64,000 nucleotides of DNA from assembly GCF_002091715.1 (NCBI RefSeq), contig NZ_BDAG01000002.1:1-64000 (forward strand). Reading direction: 5' to 3'. Position numbers and translations under genes: made by a program. Source of the DNA: Pseudomonas migulae NBRC 103157 (GTDB taxonomy: Bacteria > Pseudomonadota > Gammaproteobacteria > Pseudomonadales > Pseudomonadaceae). This document shows positions 34,748 through 43,703 of this stretch, piece by piece. The notes under the pieces were generated by a model. The model had not been told where the DNA came from, did not search any database, and saw nothing but the letters and a program-made list of their open reading frames with translations. Every line of letters begins with the position of its first letter. The stretch's first letter is position 1.

Positions 34748-35493
34748 TCCCGCAACTGTCGATCCAGGATCTGGAAAAGACCTTTGGCGCGGTCAAGGCC
34801 ACCAACGGCGCAAGCTTCAATATTGCCCCGGGGGAACTGCACGCCATCATCGGCCCCAACGGCGCCGGCAAGTCGACACTGATTTCGCAGATCGCCGGGG
34901 AGATCCGCCCGGACAAGGGGCGGATCTTCCTCAACGGCCAGGACATTACCGACGTGCCCGCCCATCAACGCCCTCGCCTCGGCCTGGCGCGCGCTTTCCA
35001 GGTCAGTCAGTTGTATCCGGAGTTCACCCTGCTGGAAAACGTTGCCATCGCCATCGCTGCCCGGGAAGGCCAGACCTTCGGCATGTGGAAACCCTTGGGT
35101 AGTGACAGTCGCCTGCTGGGACCGGCGGCGGACTATCTGCATCGTGTCGGCCTCGCGGCACGGGGCCAGGCGCTGGTCAGCGAGTTGTCCCACGGCGAAC
35201 GACGGCAACTGGAAATTGCCCTGGCCCTGGCTCAGGAAGCCTCAGTGCTGTTGCTCGACGAACCGATGGCAGGCATGGGCGCCGAGGAATCGGCACGCAT
35301 GACGCAATTGTTGCTCGAACTCAAGGGCCGCTACGCGATCCTGCTGGTGGAGCACGACATGGACGCCGTGTTCGCCCTGGCGGACCGCATTACCGTATTG
35401 GTCTACGGCCAGACCATCCTGACCGGCAGCGTCGAGCAGATTCGCAACGACCCGCAAGTCCGTGCCGCCTACCTGGGAGAAGAACATGCTTGA
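34744..35493 (+). CDS. ABC ATPase (LivG-like)
   Basis: A 249-residue ATPase. Walker A is GPNGAGKST; the signature is the LivG-type LSHGERRQLEIA; Walker B is VLLLDEPMAGMG; the switch is VEHDMD. The C-terminal AAYLGEE closes the LivG domain. The ATG overlaps the stop of the permease gene. Confidence 0.94.
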   Translation: MIPQLSIQDLEKTFGAVKATNGASFNIAPGELHAIIGPNGAGKSTLISQIAGEIRPDKGRIFLNGQDITDVPAHQRPRLGLARAFQVSQLYPEFTLLENVAIAIAAREGQTFGMWKPLGSDSRLLGPAADYLHRVGLAARGQALVSELSHGERRQLEIALALAQEASVLLLDEPMAGMGAEESARMTQLLLELKGRYAILLVEHDMDAVFALADRITVLVYGQTILTGSVEQIRNDPQVRAAYLGEEHA

Positions 35494-36172
35494 AGTGTCT
35501 GGATTACAGGCCGGCTATGGCCTGAGCCAAGTGCTGTTCGACATGCACTTGAAGATCGAACAGGGCCAGGTCGTGTCGTTGATCGGGCGTAATGGCATGG
35601 GCAAGACCACCACGGTCAAGTCGATCATGGGTCTGCTCAAGCCCACCGCTGGCAGTGTCTTGATTCACGGTCGGGAAATGCGCGGCGCTCCACCCTACCG
35701 CATCGCCCAGGCCGGCCTGGGACTGGTGCCCGAAGGCCGGCGCGGATTTGGCAGCCTGAGCGTGCGGGAAAACCTGCTGGCCACCGCGACCCGGGGCAAG
35801 TGGGACCTGGCGCGGATCTACCAGTTGTTTCCACGGTTGCAGGAGCGCCAGGATCAGTTGTCGAAAACCCTCTCCGGTGGCGAACAGCAGATGATGGTGG
35901 TCGCCCGCGCCCTGCTGACCAACCCGCAGTTGTTGATTCTCGACGAGGCGACCGAAGGCCTGGCACCGATCATTCGCGAAACCATCTGGAGTTGCCTGGC
36001 GAGCTTGAAAGCCGAAGGCGAGACGATTCTGGTCATCGACAAGAACCTCAAGGAAATGGCGCGGGTGGTCGACTGCCATCACATCATCGAAAAGGGCCGA
36101 CAGGTTTGGCACGGTACGCCGCTGCAACTGGCCGACACACCGGAATTGTCCCAGCGTTACCTGGGTGTTTGA
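35486..36172 (+). CDS. ABC ATPase (LivF-like)
   Basis: A 228-residue ATPase, partner of LivG. Walker A is GRNGMGKTT; the signature is LSGGEQQMMVVARAL; Walker B is LLILDEATEGLAP; the end reads QRYLGV. In the H-loop position the text is VIDKNLKEM rather than the usual VEQN, so the switch histidine or its substitute is replaced by lysine-asparagine, a minor oddity. The start overlaps the LivG stop by eight bases. A REP element follows. Confidence 0.92.
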   Translation: MLEVSGLQAGYGLSQVLFDMHLKIEQGQVVSLIGRNGMGKTTTVKSIMGLLKPTAGSVLIHGREMRGAPPYRIAQAGLGLVPEGRRGFGSLSVRENLLATATRGKWDLARIYQLFPRLQERQDQLSKTLSGGEQQMMVVARALLTNPQLLILDEATEGLAPIIRETIWSCLASLKAEGETILVIDKNLKEMARVVDCHHIIEKGRQVWHGTPLQLADTPELSQRYLGV

Positions 36173-36213
36173 ACACAACGTCAGCAAGCCCGATATCTGA
36201 TCACCACATCGAC

Positions 36214-36306
36214 CTGCAGGAGCAGGCTTGCTGGCGATGGCGTCCGGTCAGTCGATAGGTTTATCGCCTGACCGGACGCCATCGCCGGCAAGCCCGCTCC
36301 TACGGG
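36214..36306. repeat. REP palindrome pair
   Basis: Two inverted units (CTGCAGGAGCAGGCTTGCTGG and CGGCAAGCCCGCTCCTAC) with a self-complementary spacer (GGCGTCCGGTCAG and CTGACCGGACGCC). It separates the convergent livF-like and NIPSNAP genes and probably ends transcripts from both sides. Confidence 0.9.
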
Positions 36307-36334
36307 GGATCGCGTGAGTGTCCGTTAACGGGGC

Positions 36335-36958
36335 TCATTGCAGCGGTGAAAAGCTCGCCGGCAGGTAGATCGTCGAATGCATGTCGCGCAGTTGCGGACC
36401 TGAGTTTTCCGGCGGCCAGACGCCGTCCTGCACAGCACGGGTACGCACGTCCAGACGTTGTTCGAGCGAGGCATAGGGCCAGATGTGCAAGTAGCGCGGC
36501 AACTGACCGTCGGTGGCATAGAAGGCGGCATACACCGTCGAGTATTGCGCGCCAGTTCGCGGCCCCACGGCTTTTTCCCAGCCTTTGAGCGTGGGTGCCA
36601 ACCCCGATGGCACGAGGTCATAGACGCGAAGTTCGTAGAACGGCCCATGTCGCCCGGCAGGCAACGGTTCGATAAAGGGGAACAACGTATAGTTTTCCAC
36701 GCGCATGTCTGTCAGATACGCCTCGATGCCAAACGCATCGGCACTCGACAGATACCGTTCGCGCTCAGCCTGGCGAGACGCTTCGTCGACAAAACCACGC
36801 AACACCGCGATCTGATTCAGCGGGCCGATTTCCGACGCCCAGCAGCCGACCAGTTTGACTGCGGCGTCATCGACGGCCAGGCGCTGCTCCAGACAAGCCA
36901 TGGCAGTGGCGACGGTGCGCACTCGCACGGTGAACGTAATCAATTCGTACAGCTTCAT
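36335..36958 (-). CDS. NIPSNAP-family protein
   Basis: A 207-residue protein with two tandem ferredoxin-like NIPSNAP/ABM domains, marked by MKLYELITFTVRVRT at the start and FYELRVYDLVPSGLAPTLKGW near residue 108. NIPSNAP proteins accompany catabolic operons for hydrophobic or aromatic compounds, but their reaction is not known. It is last in the minus-strand series that begins at the iac genes, 135 bases after the dehydrogenase gene. Confidence 0.8.
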   Translation of the reverse strand: MKLYELITFTVRVRTVATAMACLEQRLAVDDAAVKLVGCWASEIGPLNQIAVLRGFVDEASRQAERERYLSSADAFGIEAYLTDMRVENYTLFPFIEPLPAGRHGPFYELRVYDLVPSGLAPTLKGWEKAVGPRTGAQYSTVYAAFYATDGQLPRYLHIWPYASLEQRLDVRTRAVQDGVWPPENSGPQLRDMHSTIYLPASFSPLQ

Positions 36959-37093
36959 GACAACCTCGATTCAGGACCAGACAAATGCGTGGATGACCTG
37001 CATCCATCACGAAAAAAGCCGACGCAGCCATAACGGCGCGCCGGTTGCGCAACCCGGTCGTGAAGCTGTCGCGATCACACGTCAGCGCCACGC

Positions 37094-38092
37094 TCAGGAC
37101 GTTGCCACACCACCGTTGAACACCGGCGACAGCCCCATCAACTCGAGCTTGCGGGTGAACTCACCCAGCCTCTGCAGTTTGTAGGCCTCCAGATCAACGT
37201 CCTGGTAATCATAAAAACCCTGACCTTCGCGCAACCCGTTGCGCCCTTGCGCCATGTTCTCGGCAATGACTTTGGGTGGCAGGAAACGCGGATCGATGGC
37301 TTCAGCCAGGTAATGCGAGGCATAGAACAGAATGTCGCCGCCGCCCCAGTCGATAAACTCAAGCATCCCCAGCACGGAGAAACGCAGACCGAAACCGACG
37401 CGAATCGCGGTGTCGATGTCTTCGGCGCTGGCCACCCCCTCCTCGACCATTCGTGCCGCTTCATTCATCGCCAATGCCTGGATCCTCGGCACGATGTAAC
37501 CGGCTGCCGGGGAGCATTGCACGGGCACTTTGCCGATGCGTTTGAGCAATGCCATCAGGCGTTGCACCACCTGCGGGCAGGTGTCTTCGCTGCGGCTGAC
37601 TTCGACCAGCGGCATCAGAAATGCCGGGTTCAGCCAATGGGCATTGACGAAGCGTTGCGGGTGCGTGACCAGTGCCGCCAACTGCGTCACCAGAAAAGTC
37701 GACGTCGTTGATGCAATGACCGTTTCATCGCCACACGCGGCACTCAGCCAAGCGAACGTCAGGGCCTTGAGCTCAAGCACTTCAGGCACGGCTTCGAACA
37801 CGACAGCAGCACTGTGCAAATCGCCGTCACTGCCCTCGCGATCGCTCAAGCGTAAATGGCTCATCGCCTGTTCGACTTGCGCCGGATCGAGTGATCCCAG
37901 ACGTGCAAGCGTTGCCAGTTCGCCGCGCAAGTGGCCCTCGATCTGGCGGAAGTAGCGGTCCTGCTCCACGGGCTCGCGTTGCTTGATATCGATCAGGGTC
38001 ACCGGCAGTCCGGCGAACATGAACGCCAAGGCAATGCCCTCGCCCATGCGCCCCGCGCCGACGATACAGATGCGTTGCGGATCGGCGCTCAT
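37094..38092 (-). CDS. 3-hydroxyacyl-CoA dehydrogenase-family protein
   Basis: A 332-residue NAD-dependent dehydrogenase. GAGRMGEGIALAFMFAGLPVTLID binds NAD; AHWLNPAFLMPLVEVSRS holds the catalytic histidine region, with Trp where most members have Phe; the C-terminal helical domain has SVLGMLEFIDWGGGDI. It probably oxidises a 3-hydroxy acid or its CoA ester. The ATG overlaps the stop of the opine-type gene by four bases, so the two are made together. Confidence 0.85.
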   Translation of the reverse strand: MSADPQRICIVGAGRMGEGIALAFMFAGLPVTLIDIKQREPVEQDRYFRQIEGHLRGELATLARLGSLDPAQVEQAMSHLRLSDREGSDGDLHSAAVVFEAVPEVLELKALTFAWLSAACGDETVIASTTSTFLVTQLAALVTHPQRFVNAHWLNPAFLMPLVEVSRSEDTCPQVVQRLMALLKRIGKVPVQCSPAAGYIVPRIQALAMNEAARMVEEGVASAEDIDTAIRVGFGLRFSVLGMLEFIDWGGGDILFYASHYLAEAIDPRFLPPKVIAENMAQGRNGLREGQGFYDYQDVDLEAYKLQRLGEFTRKLELMGLSPVFNGGVATS

Positions 38093-39195
38093 GCCTGCAA
38101 TCCCTGGCTCAGGCACTGCGCCATTTCGCTGCGACTCAGTTGATCCAGCCCGAGGTTTTCCAGGGTTCGACCCTCGGCATACAGGTCGATGCCACTGACC
38201 ACCGTGGCCAGGCTCAACAGGCCTTGGGCGACCGGCGTCGACACGCCGGCCCACCGCCCGACCGACACCAGAAACGACAAGCCCAGCCGTGTGTCTTCGA
38301 GCATGTAGCGGTGCTTTTGCAGGTCGATGTCTTCACGCCAGTCACCGCTGTCGGTCAGTTTGCCGTGAGCGCCGCGCCCGTACATCCACTCATCGCCGTC
38401 GGTGGCGTAATGATCGGCCAGCGGGAAATGCGGCGCGCCATAGCCCAGTGCTTCACGAACGGCGATACGCTCGGCGTCGAGGGCATTGGTCACGCGACGA
38501 ATCGAAGGCACGGTCCCTTCGTTGTGAATGTCCCAGGTTTCGAAATGCTCAAGTGGACCCGCGTTCATCAGGATCAACGGCGGATGAATGATCGGCCCGG
38601 CATTCATCAGCGCGCCGCTGAGTGCATCCTCGATCGGTTCGACGCTGGGGTACGCCTCGCGCAATACGGCGAACGCCGACTCGCTCAACCGACTCGGAAA
38701 AACCCCGGTCGGCAAACGGGTCGCGTAGCCGCTGATCACCACCTGGTTATCGCCATGCTTGCGCGCCAGGTAGGGCAATGTGCCGGTCTCGGCAAACGCC
38801 ACATCGCTGTGATTCCCCACCTTCGCCATTGCCTCGGCGAACACCATGCTGCCGAACGTCCCCGGCGGCAGGAATACCACTTGCCCGTCGCGCAACAAGG
38901 GAGCCAGTTCGCTGGCAAGGGCTGAGTGAGAGGTCGACGGCAAGGCAATGACCAACAGCTCTGCATCGGCCACGGCCTGTGCCAGATCGGCCGTCAAGGT
39001 CAGGGCATCCCCGACCTGCCCCAAGCTCAACCGGCGTTCGCCACGGAAGTCGCGCACGAGTAGATGACCGAGGCCTTGCAGTTTTTCCAGCGCGGCACTG
39101 TCTCGGCGCCACAAGCGCACCGAATGGCCTTTTTCCGCCAACTCTATCGCTGCCGCGTAGCAACCGTGACCACCGCCGATAACACTGATATTCAT
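38089..39195 (-). CDS. NAD/octopine-nopaline dehydrogenase-family protein
   Basis: A 368-residue dehydrogenase with the NAD-binding segment ISVIGGGHGCYAAAIELAEKG and the C-terminal opine dehydrogenase domain (AGPIIHPPLILMNAGPLEHFE, holding the family histidine). Members oxidise or form secondary amino acids (opines) or related hydroxy compounds. AGGAG precedes the ATG by seven bases. Together with the 3-hydroxyacyl-CoA-type and FMN hydroxyacid enzymes it suggests stepwise oxidation of a hydroxylated side chain; the substrate is unknown. Confidence 0.83.
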   Translation of the reverse strand: MNISVIGGGHGCYAAAIELAEKGHSVRLWRRDSAALEKLQGLGHLLVRDFRGERRLSLGQVGDALTLTADLAQAVADAELLVIALPSTSHSALASELAPLLRDGQVVFLPPGTFGSMVFAEAMAKVGNHSDVAFAETGTLPYLARKHGDNQVVISGYATRLPTGVFPSRLSESAFAVLREAYPSVEPIEDALSGALMNAGPIIHPPLILMNAGPLEHFETWDIHNEGTVPSIRRVTNALDAERIAVREALGYGAPHFPLADHYATDGDEWMYGRGAHGKLTDSGDWREDIDLQKHRYMLEDTRLGLSFLVSVGRWAGVSTPVAQGLLSLATVVSGIDLYAEGRTLENLGLDQLSRSEMAQCLSQGLQA

Positions 39196-39317
39196 GAATG
39201 CACTCCTGTAGAAGAGCCTCGATCCTAGCAACGGCCCCGGCGACTCACTGCCCGAAACGCGCAAGCGTCATTCCGATTCTGCAACGCAATAAACGGGTCG
39301 AGTGCGACCACAAATGC

Positions 39318-40499
39318 TCAAGCGCGGCGACGCTCGAACACGCTGTCGCCGTCAAGGTGGTTGAGGTGGGTGCAGCCCATCAGGTTCATGGTCCGCGCCA
39401 GTTCTTGCGTCAATACGTCCAGCGCCCGGCCAGCACCGTCCTCACCTGCCACCGCCACGCCGTAAAGGGTGGACCGTCCCAGCAACACGGCATCGGCCCC
39501 AAGCGCGAGCGCTTTGACGATGTCGCTGCCACGCCGGATCCCGCCATCCAGCAGCAGGCTGAGTTTGCCTTTCGCCTGGGGCGCGATGGCCGCCAGTGCA
39601 TCGAGGCTACCGAGGGCTCCGTCCAGTTGGCGGCCGCCGTGATTGGACACCACCACACCGTCTAGCCCGAGGGCGATCGCTCGCTCCACATCGGCCGGAT
39701 GCAACACACCCTTGAGCAACAACCGCTCGCCCCATCGCTCACGCAGACGTGCGAGCATGTCCCAGTCGAGCAAGGTGTCCATCTGCTTGCCAATGAACGC
39801 CATCGAGCCCAAGGGGTTGCGCTCGCTCGGCGGCAAGTAAGGTTCAAGATTGCCCATGCCAGGCAGCCCCGATGGCCACATCACTTGCTTGAGCCAACGC
39901 GGGTGACGGACAACGTCAAACTTGTTGCGCCATGTCAGCTGTCGCGGCCTGGCGAAGCTGCGTCGGTCCCACTCGCGATTGCCCAGCACCATCGCATCAC
40001 AGGTCAACACCAGAGTCCGGCAACCGACAGCGGCGGCGCGCTGCAACAGGCTTTTTTGCACCGCCGGATCGCGCATGGCGTACAGCTGGAACCACAGGTC
40101 GACGCCAGGCGCCGCCGCAACAAGGTCTTCAAGAGAAGTGTTGGACGCGGTGCTCAGGCTGAACGGCAAACCACGTGCCGTTGCAGCCCGGGCCAAGTGA
40201 ATGTCGGCATCGCGGTGCAACAGACCGTTGTAGCCCGTCGGCCCGATCAGCATGGGCATTGACAGCACCTTGCCGAACAACGCGCGGGACGTGTCGGGCG
40301 CATGGCAGGGCACCAAGGCTCTGGCGTGCAGGCCATAGGCACTGAACGCGTCGAGATTATCCTTGAGCGTCAGCTCGGCTTCAGCGCCACCGCTGAGGTA
40401 TTCCCAGACGAAGTAAGGCACGCGTCGCCGGGCCATGTCGGCCAGTTCGGCAATGCTGTGCACACGACTCAAGTCGGAACCGGTATAGAAGCGACGCAT
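39318..40499 (-). CDS. FMN-dependent alpha-hydroxy-acid dehydrogenase
   Basis: A 393-residue enzyme of the LldD/mandelate dehydrogenase/glycolate oxidase family. The active-site histidine lies in SNHGGRQLDGA, the FMN phosphate site in LLDGGIRRGSDIVKALALGADAVLLGR, and the N-terminal region has YFVWEYLSGGAEAE. These enzymes turn a 2-hydroxy acid into the 2-oxo acid. It follows the second porin gene and precedes the opine-type gene. Near the iac operon, indole-3-lactate is an attractive but unproven substrate; mandelate or lactate are equally possible. Confidence 0.87.
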   Translation of the reverse strand: MRRFYTGSDLSRVHSIAELADMARRRVPYFVWEYLSGGAEAELTLKDNLDAFSAYGLHARALVPCHAPDTSRALFGKVLSMPMLIGPTGYNGLLHRDADIHLARAATARGLPFSLSTASNTSLEDLVAAAPGVDLWFQLYAMRDPAVQKSLLQRAAAVGCRTLVLTCDAMVLGNREWDRRSFARPRQLTWRNKFDVVRHPRWLKQVMWPSGLPGMGNLEPYLPPSERNPLGSMAFIGKQMDTLLDWDMLARLRERWGERLLLKGVLHPADVERAIALGLDGVVVSNHGGRQLDGALGSLDALAAIAPQAKGKLSLLLDGGIRRGSDIVKALALGADAVLLGRSTLYGVAVAGEDGAGRALDVLTQELARTMNLMGCTHLNHLDGDSVFERRRA

Positions 40500-40531
40500 A
40501 GGTCATCCTCGTAGGGCGGATAAAACCGCTG

Positions 40532-40563
40532 CGAAAAAAAAGCCCGGAAGGAGCGATCCGGGC
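40532..40563 (-). terminator. Rho-independent terminator after the second porin gene
   Basis: Seven-base stem GCCCGGA/TCCGGGC at 40542-40563, followed on the minus strand by nine T (40533-40541). It lies about 75 bases after the porin stop and before the FMN dehydrogenase gene, so the genes further on may have their own promoter. Confidence 0.8.
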
Positions 40564-40639
40564 GAAGGAAAACCTGTGTTGAAAACCTTTGCCCGATGCG
40601 CGGGCAAACCCGGAAGCCGCGAACGGCTCCCGAGGGATT

Positions 40640-41917
40640 TCAGAACTTCCAGGTGTAGGTGGTGATCAGACGGTTCTCCTGATAGTCCGCACCCGATGCC
40701 CTGCCATTGCCATAACGCGTCTTGACGTCAATGCGGCGCCATTCGAAACCCACATCTTTGAGCGGACCGCTTTGCACCACATAGCCAAGCACGATGTTGC
40801 GTTCGCTTTCGACGTTTTGGTCGAGGGCATTGTTGCCCCGGTCGATACCCGTACCGCGCATGTAACGCGTCATCAATTTCAGACCCGGCAAACCCATGCC
40901 CGCGAAGTTGTAGTCATAACGCAATTGCCAGGAGCTTTCGTTCGGCTTGACGAACGCCACCGTCGACCAGTTCACCAGGTAAGGCTGCGGTGCATAGCCG
41001 TTGAGCGTCGGGAATGTCGACTCGCCAAGCATGCGCTGATAGCCGACACCGAATGCATGGGCGCCCTTCTTCAGGGTCGTCATGATCCCGTAGGACTTGT
41101 TGTCGATGTCGCCGTACAAAGCCTTGCCGTCTTCGCTGTTATTGAAGTAACGGAGGTCGGTCTTCAAGCCGTAACCGGCCCCCAGATCATGGTTATAAGT
41201 CAAACCGAGATAGTGTTGTTTGTAGATATCTTCCAACTGGCCAAAGAAGTAAGTACCGGACAAGTTCGGCGTAAACGCATACGTGGCGCCCCCAAAGTTC
41301 AAACCGTCACTGCGACGTTTAACGTTGGGCCCATTGAACAAGTACATCTTCTCGGTATTGGAAGACTCCCGGGAACTGATTTCGGTAAAACGACCACCCG
41401 TCAGTGTCAGGTTGTCCACTTCTTTCGATTCGAGCTGCACACCGTGATAGGTGGTGATCAATTGCCGCGAGTCGTCGATGTACGCCACTGGCAACGTCGG
41501 GCGAAGTTCACCTATCTTGAGTTCGGTTTTGTTGTAACGAACCTTGCCGGTCAGCGCCGCACGGCCGTAGTCGCGCACTTGTTCGCCCTTGCTCGTGTCG
41601 TACGGAATAATGCTGTCCGGACCACGGCCACCGCCGCCGTCCAGGCGATAGGCGTATTGCGCCGAGAGGTCCAGGCCAAACTGCAGCGTGCCTTCGGTGT
41701 AACCCGAAATCGCGCGAAAATCGAAGCCTTGAGTCCAACTGCCGATCCGCGATTGCGGCGCATCATGCTGTTTGAAATCGCGGTCGATATAGAAGTTGCG
41801 CATCCCCAGACTGACTTGACTGTCGTCTACGAAGTCAGCCTGAGCAACCACAGGCGTGAAGATCCCCATTACGGCCGCAGTGGTGACGCCACGGCTTACC
41901 CAGCTCTTCTCGAACAT
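40640..41917 (-). CDS. OprD-family outer-membrane porin, second copy
   Basis: A 425-residue porin. The signal peptide runs to about VVAQA before DFVDDSQVSLGMRNFY, and the protein ends in phenylalanine (TTYTWKF), the usual barrel-insertion signal. It matches the porin at 26857 over long stretches (GGGGRGPDSIIPY, MYLFNGP, LNGYAPQPYLVNWS), so the two are paralogues. AGGAAA lies upstream of the ATG at 41917. It follows iacG by 227 bases with a likely promoter of its own and may admit indole-3-acetate or a related acid. Confidence 0.9.
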   Translation of the reverse strand: MFEKSWVSRGVTTAAVMGIFTPVVAQADFVDDSQVSLGMRNFYIDRDFKQHDAPQSRIGSWTQGFDFRAISGYTEGTLQFGLDLSAQYAYRLDGGGGRGPDSIIPYDTSKGEQVRDYGRAALTGKVRYNKTELKIGELRPTLPVAYIDDSRQLITTYHGVQLESKEVDNLTLTGGRFTEISSRESSNTEKMYLFNGPNVKRRSDGLNFGGATYAFTPNLSGTYFFGQLEDIYKQHYLGLTYNHDLGAGYGLKTDLRYFNNSEDGKALYGDIDNKSYGIMTTLKKGAHAFGVGYQRMLGESTFPTLNGYAPQPYLVNWSTVAFVKPNESSWQLRYDYNFAGMGLPGLKLMTRYMRGTGIDRGNNALDQNVESERNIVLGYVVQSGPLKDVGFEWRRIDVKTRYGNGRASGADYQENRLITTYTWKF

Positions 41918-42144
41918 CAAACTTTCCTTCTTTTTTACATGCACGAAGGCACGACGAGTGGAAGCAGATCAATTCAGCAAAAGTGCAACTTTGGCAGTCA
42001 ATCCGCAGTATTGTTTTTATAACCACTTACTGCAAAAAAGTCGTAACGCAGCCGTTCGCCAGAACAGCGAAAACCGCTTTATAGTTATTTTAAAAACTTG
42101 ACGATCGTGGAAAGTCTTATCGCTGTTCCTGGAATAAAAGCCTG

Positions 42145-42645
42145 TCAGGAAGTTGCTTTGGACGCATCTCCCAAACGGTGGTAGGCGCGGTTGAAATACA
42201 CCAGGCCTTCCTGGCTGTCGCTATTGCGGATACCCAACACCTCGCAATAGAAAATCGTATGCGACCCCACTTCATGGGCCTGAGCGATACGGCAATCGAA
42301 ACTGACCAGCGCCTCGTCCAGCAGCGGCGCACCGCTTTCCAGCGTGCTCCACGATGCGCAGGAAAAGCGCTGCTCGGTATCCAGATTGCGGTTGGAGAAC
42401 GCCCCCGACACTTCCTGATGCCCAGGGGTCAGTACGTTGACGCTCAGCACACCGTTGCTCTTGAAATGCACGTTGGAAAACGACGAGCGATTCATGCACA
42501 CCAATAGCGTCGGTGGCTGGTCGGTCACGCTGCATACCGCCGAAGCGGTAAACCCGAAACGACCCGCAGGACCATCGGTGGTGATGACCGAAACCGCGCC
42601 ACCGAGCATTGCCATTGAGTTACGAAATCCAGTTGTATCGACCAT
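42145..42645 (-). CDS. iacG: IacG, flavin reductase
   Basis: A 166-residue flavin reductase of the HpaC/DIM6 type (GAVSVITTDGPAGRFGFTASAVCSV; VCMNRSS; GVLSVNVLTPGHQEVSGAFS). It should supply reduced flavin to the IacA monooxygenase. GGAGG precedes the ATG by eight bases; a longer in-frame start lies inside iacF. Last gene of the contiguous iac operon. The name rests on the complete and ordered set of iac genes upstream. Confidence 0.85.
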   Translation of the reverse strand: MVDTTGFRNSMAMLGGAVSVITTDGPAGRFGFTASAVCSVTDQPPTLLVCMNRSSFSNVHFKSNGVLSVNVLTPGHQEVSGAFSNRNLDTEQRFSCASWSTLESGAPLLDEALVSFDCRIAQAHEVGSHTIFYCEVLGIRNSDSQEGLVYFNRAYHRLGDASKATS

Positions 42646-42664
42646 GGTCTTACCCTCCGGTCTA

Positions 42665-43624
42665 TCAGATATCCAGCACCAGTTTCTTGGACTTGGCCCG
42701 GGAACAGCACACCAGAATCTGGTCATTGGCAGATTTTTCGTCATCCGTGAGATAGACGTCGCGATGATCCGGTTCGCCTTCGATGACGTCGCACAAACAC
42801 GTACCGCAAACGCCCTGTTCACACGACACTTCAATCTTGATGCCCACGGCGGTCAGCGCATCGACGATGCTCTGGCCCTCGGCAACCTGTACGGTCTTGC
42901 CGCTGCGCTGAGCGACCACTTCAAAACCGGCGCCCGAAGCGTCGACTTCGACCTGGAAGTATTCGCGGTGCACATGATCGTCGGCGTACCCCGCCTTCAG
43001 GGCCTGAGCAATGACCCAGTCCATGAAACCGGCCGGTCCGCAGACATACACGTGTACGCCGGCTTGTGGAGTGCCCAGCACTTTTGGCAGGTCGAGTTTC
43101 TGTTCGGCGGCCTCGTCGTCAAAATGGGTGTTCAACCGCGACGCAAACGCCGCGTTACCCAGCTCCTCGAGAAAGGCGCTGCGGTTGCGCGAACGACCGC
43201 AATAATGCAGTTCGAAATCACTGTCGCGAGCATTCAGCGCGTAGGCCATGGCCACCATGGGGGTGATACCGATACCGCCACCGATCAGGATCGAACGCCT
43301 GGCATCGCTGGCCAGCGGAAAGTGATTGCGCGGCAGGCTGATCTCGATTTCACGACCTTCCTGCAGCAGTTCATGCACCGCCACCGAACCGCCACGCGAG
43401 GCGGGGTCCTTGAGTACGCCCAAGCGATAGGCGCCAGCGTTGGCCGGATCACCGCACAGCGAATACTGGCGAACCAGACCGGCCTTGAGGTGGATATCGA
43501 CATGCGCGCCCGCCTCGAAGGCGGGCAAAGGCTGTCCCGTCGGATCACTCAGATCCAGTACGACAACACCTTCGCCCTGTTCTTCGCGCTTGCGCACGAC
43601 GACTTTCAATAATTGATCGCTCAT
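42665..43624 (-). CDS. iacF: IacF, Rieske oxygenase reductase
   Basis: A 319-residue class IA reductase: FMN barrel (RQYSLCG), NAD domain (ILIGGGIGITPMVAMAYAL; YVCGPAGFM) and C-terminal [2Fe-2S] domain with CEQGVCGTCLCDV and a last cysteine in LVCCSR. It should feed electrons to IacCD. It resembles the reductase at 18790, which serves a different oxygenase. The ATG at 43624 is used. Confidence 0.88.
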   Translation of the reverse strand: MSDQLLKVVVRKREEQGEGVVVLDLSDPTGQPLPAFEAGAHVDIHLKAGLVRQYSLCGDPANAGAYRLGVLKDPASRGGSVAVHELLQEGREIEISLPRNHFPLASDARRSILIGGGIGITPMVAMAYALNARDSDFELHYCGRSRNRSAFLEELGNAAFASRLNTHFDDEAAEQKLDLPKVLGTPQAGVHVYVCGPAGFMDWVIAQALKAGYADDHVHREYFQVEVDASGAGFEVVAQRSGKTVQVAEGQSIVDALTAVGIKIEVSCEQGVCGTCLCDVIEGEPDHRDVYLTDDEKSANDQILVCCSRAKSKKLVLDI

Positions 43625-43703
43625 ACAGGACCATCCCGATTTCGTTGTAAGGGGGCGCATCTGAGCGCCCCCGACTGCTTTTTCAAACCCTGTAACCGTG
43701 GAC

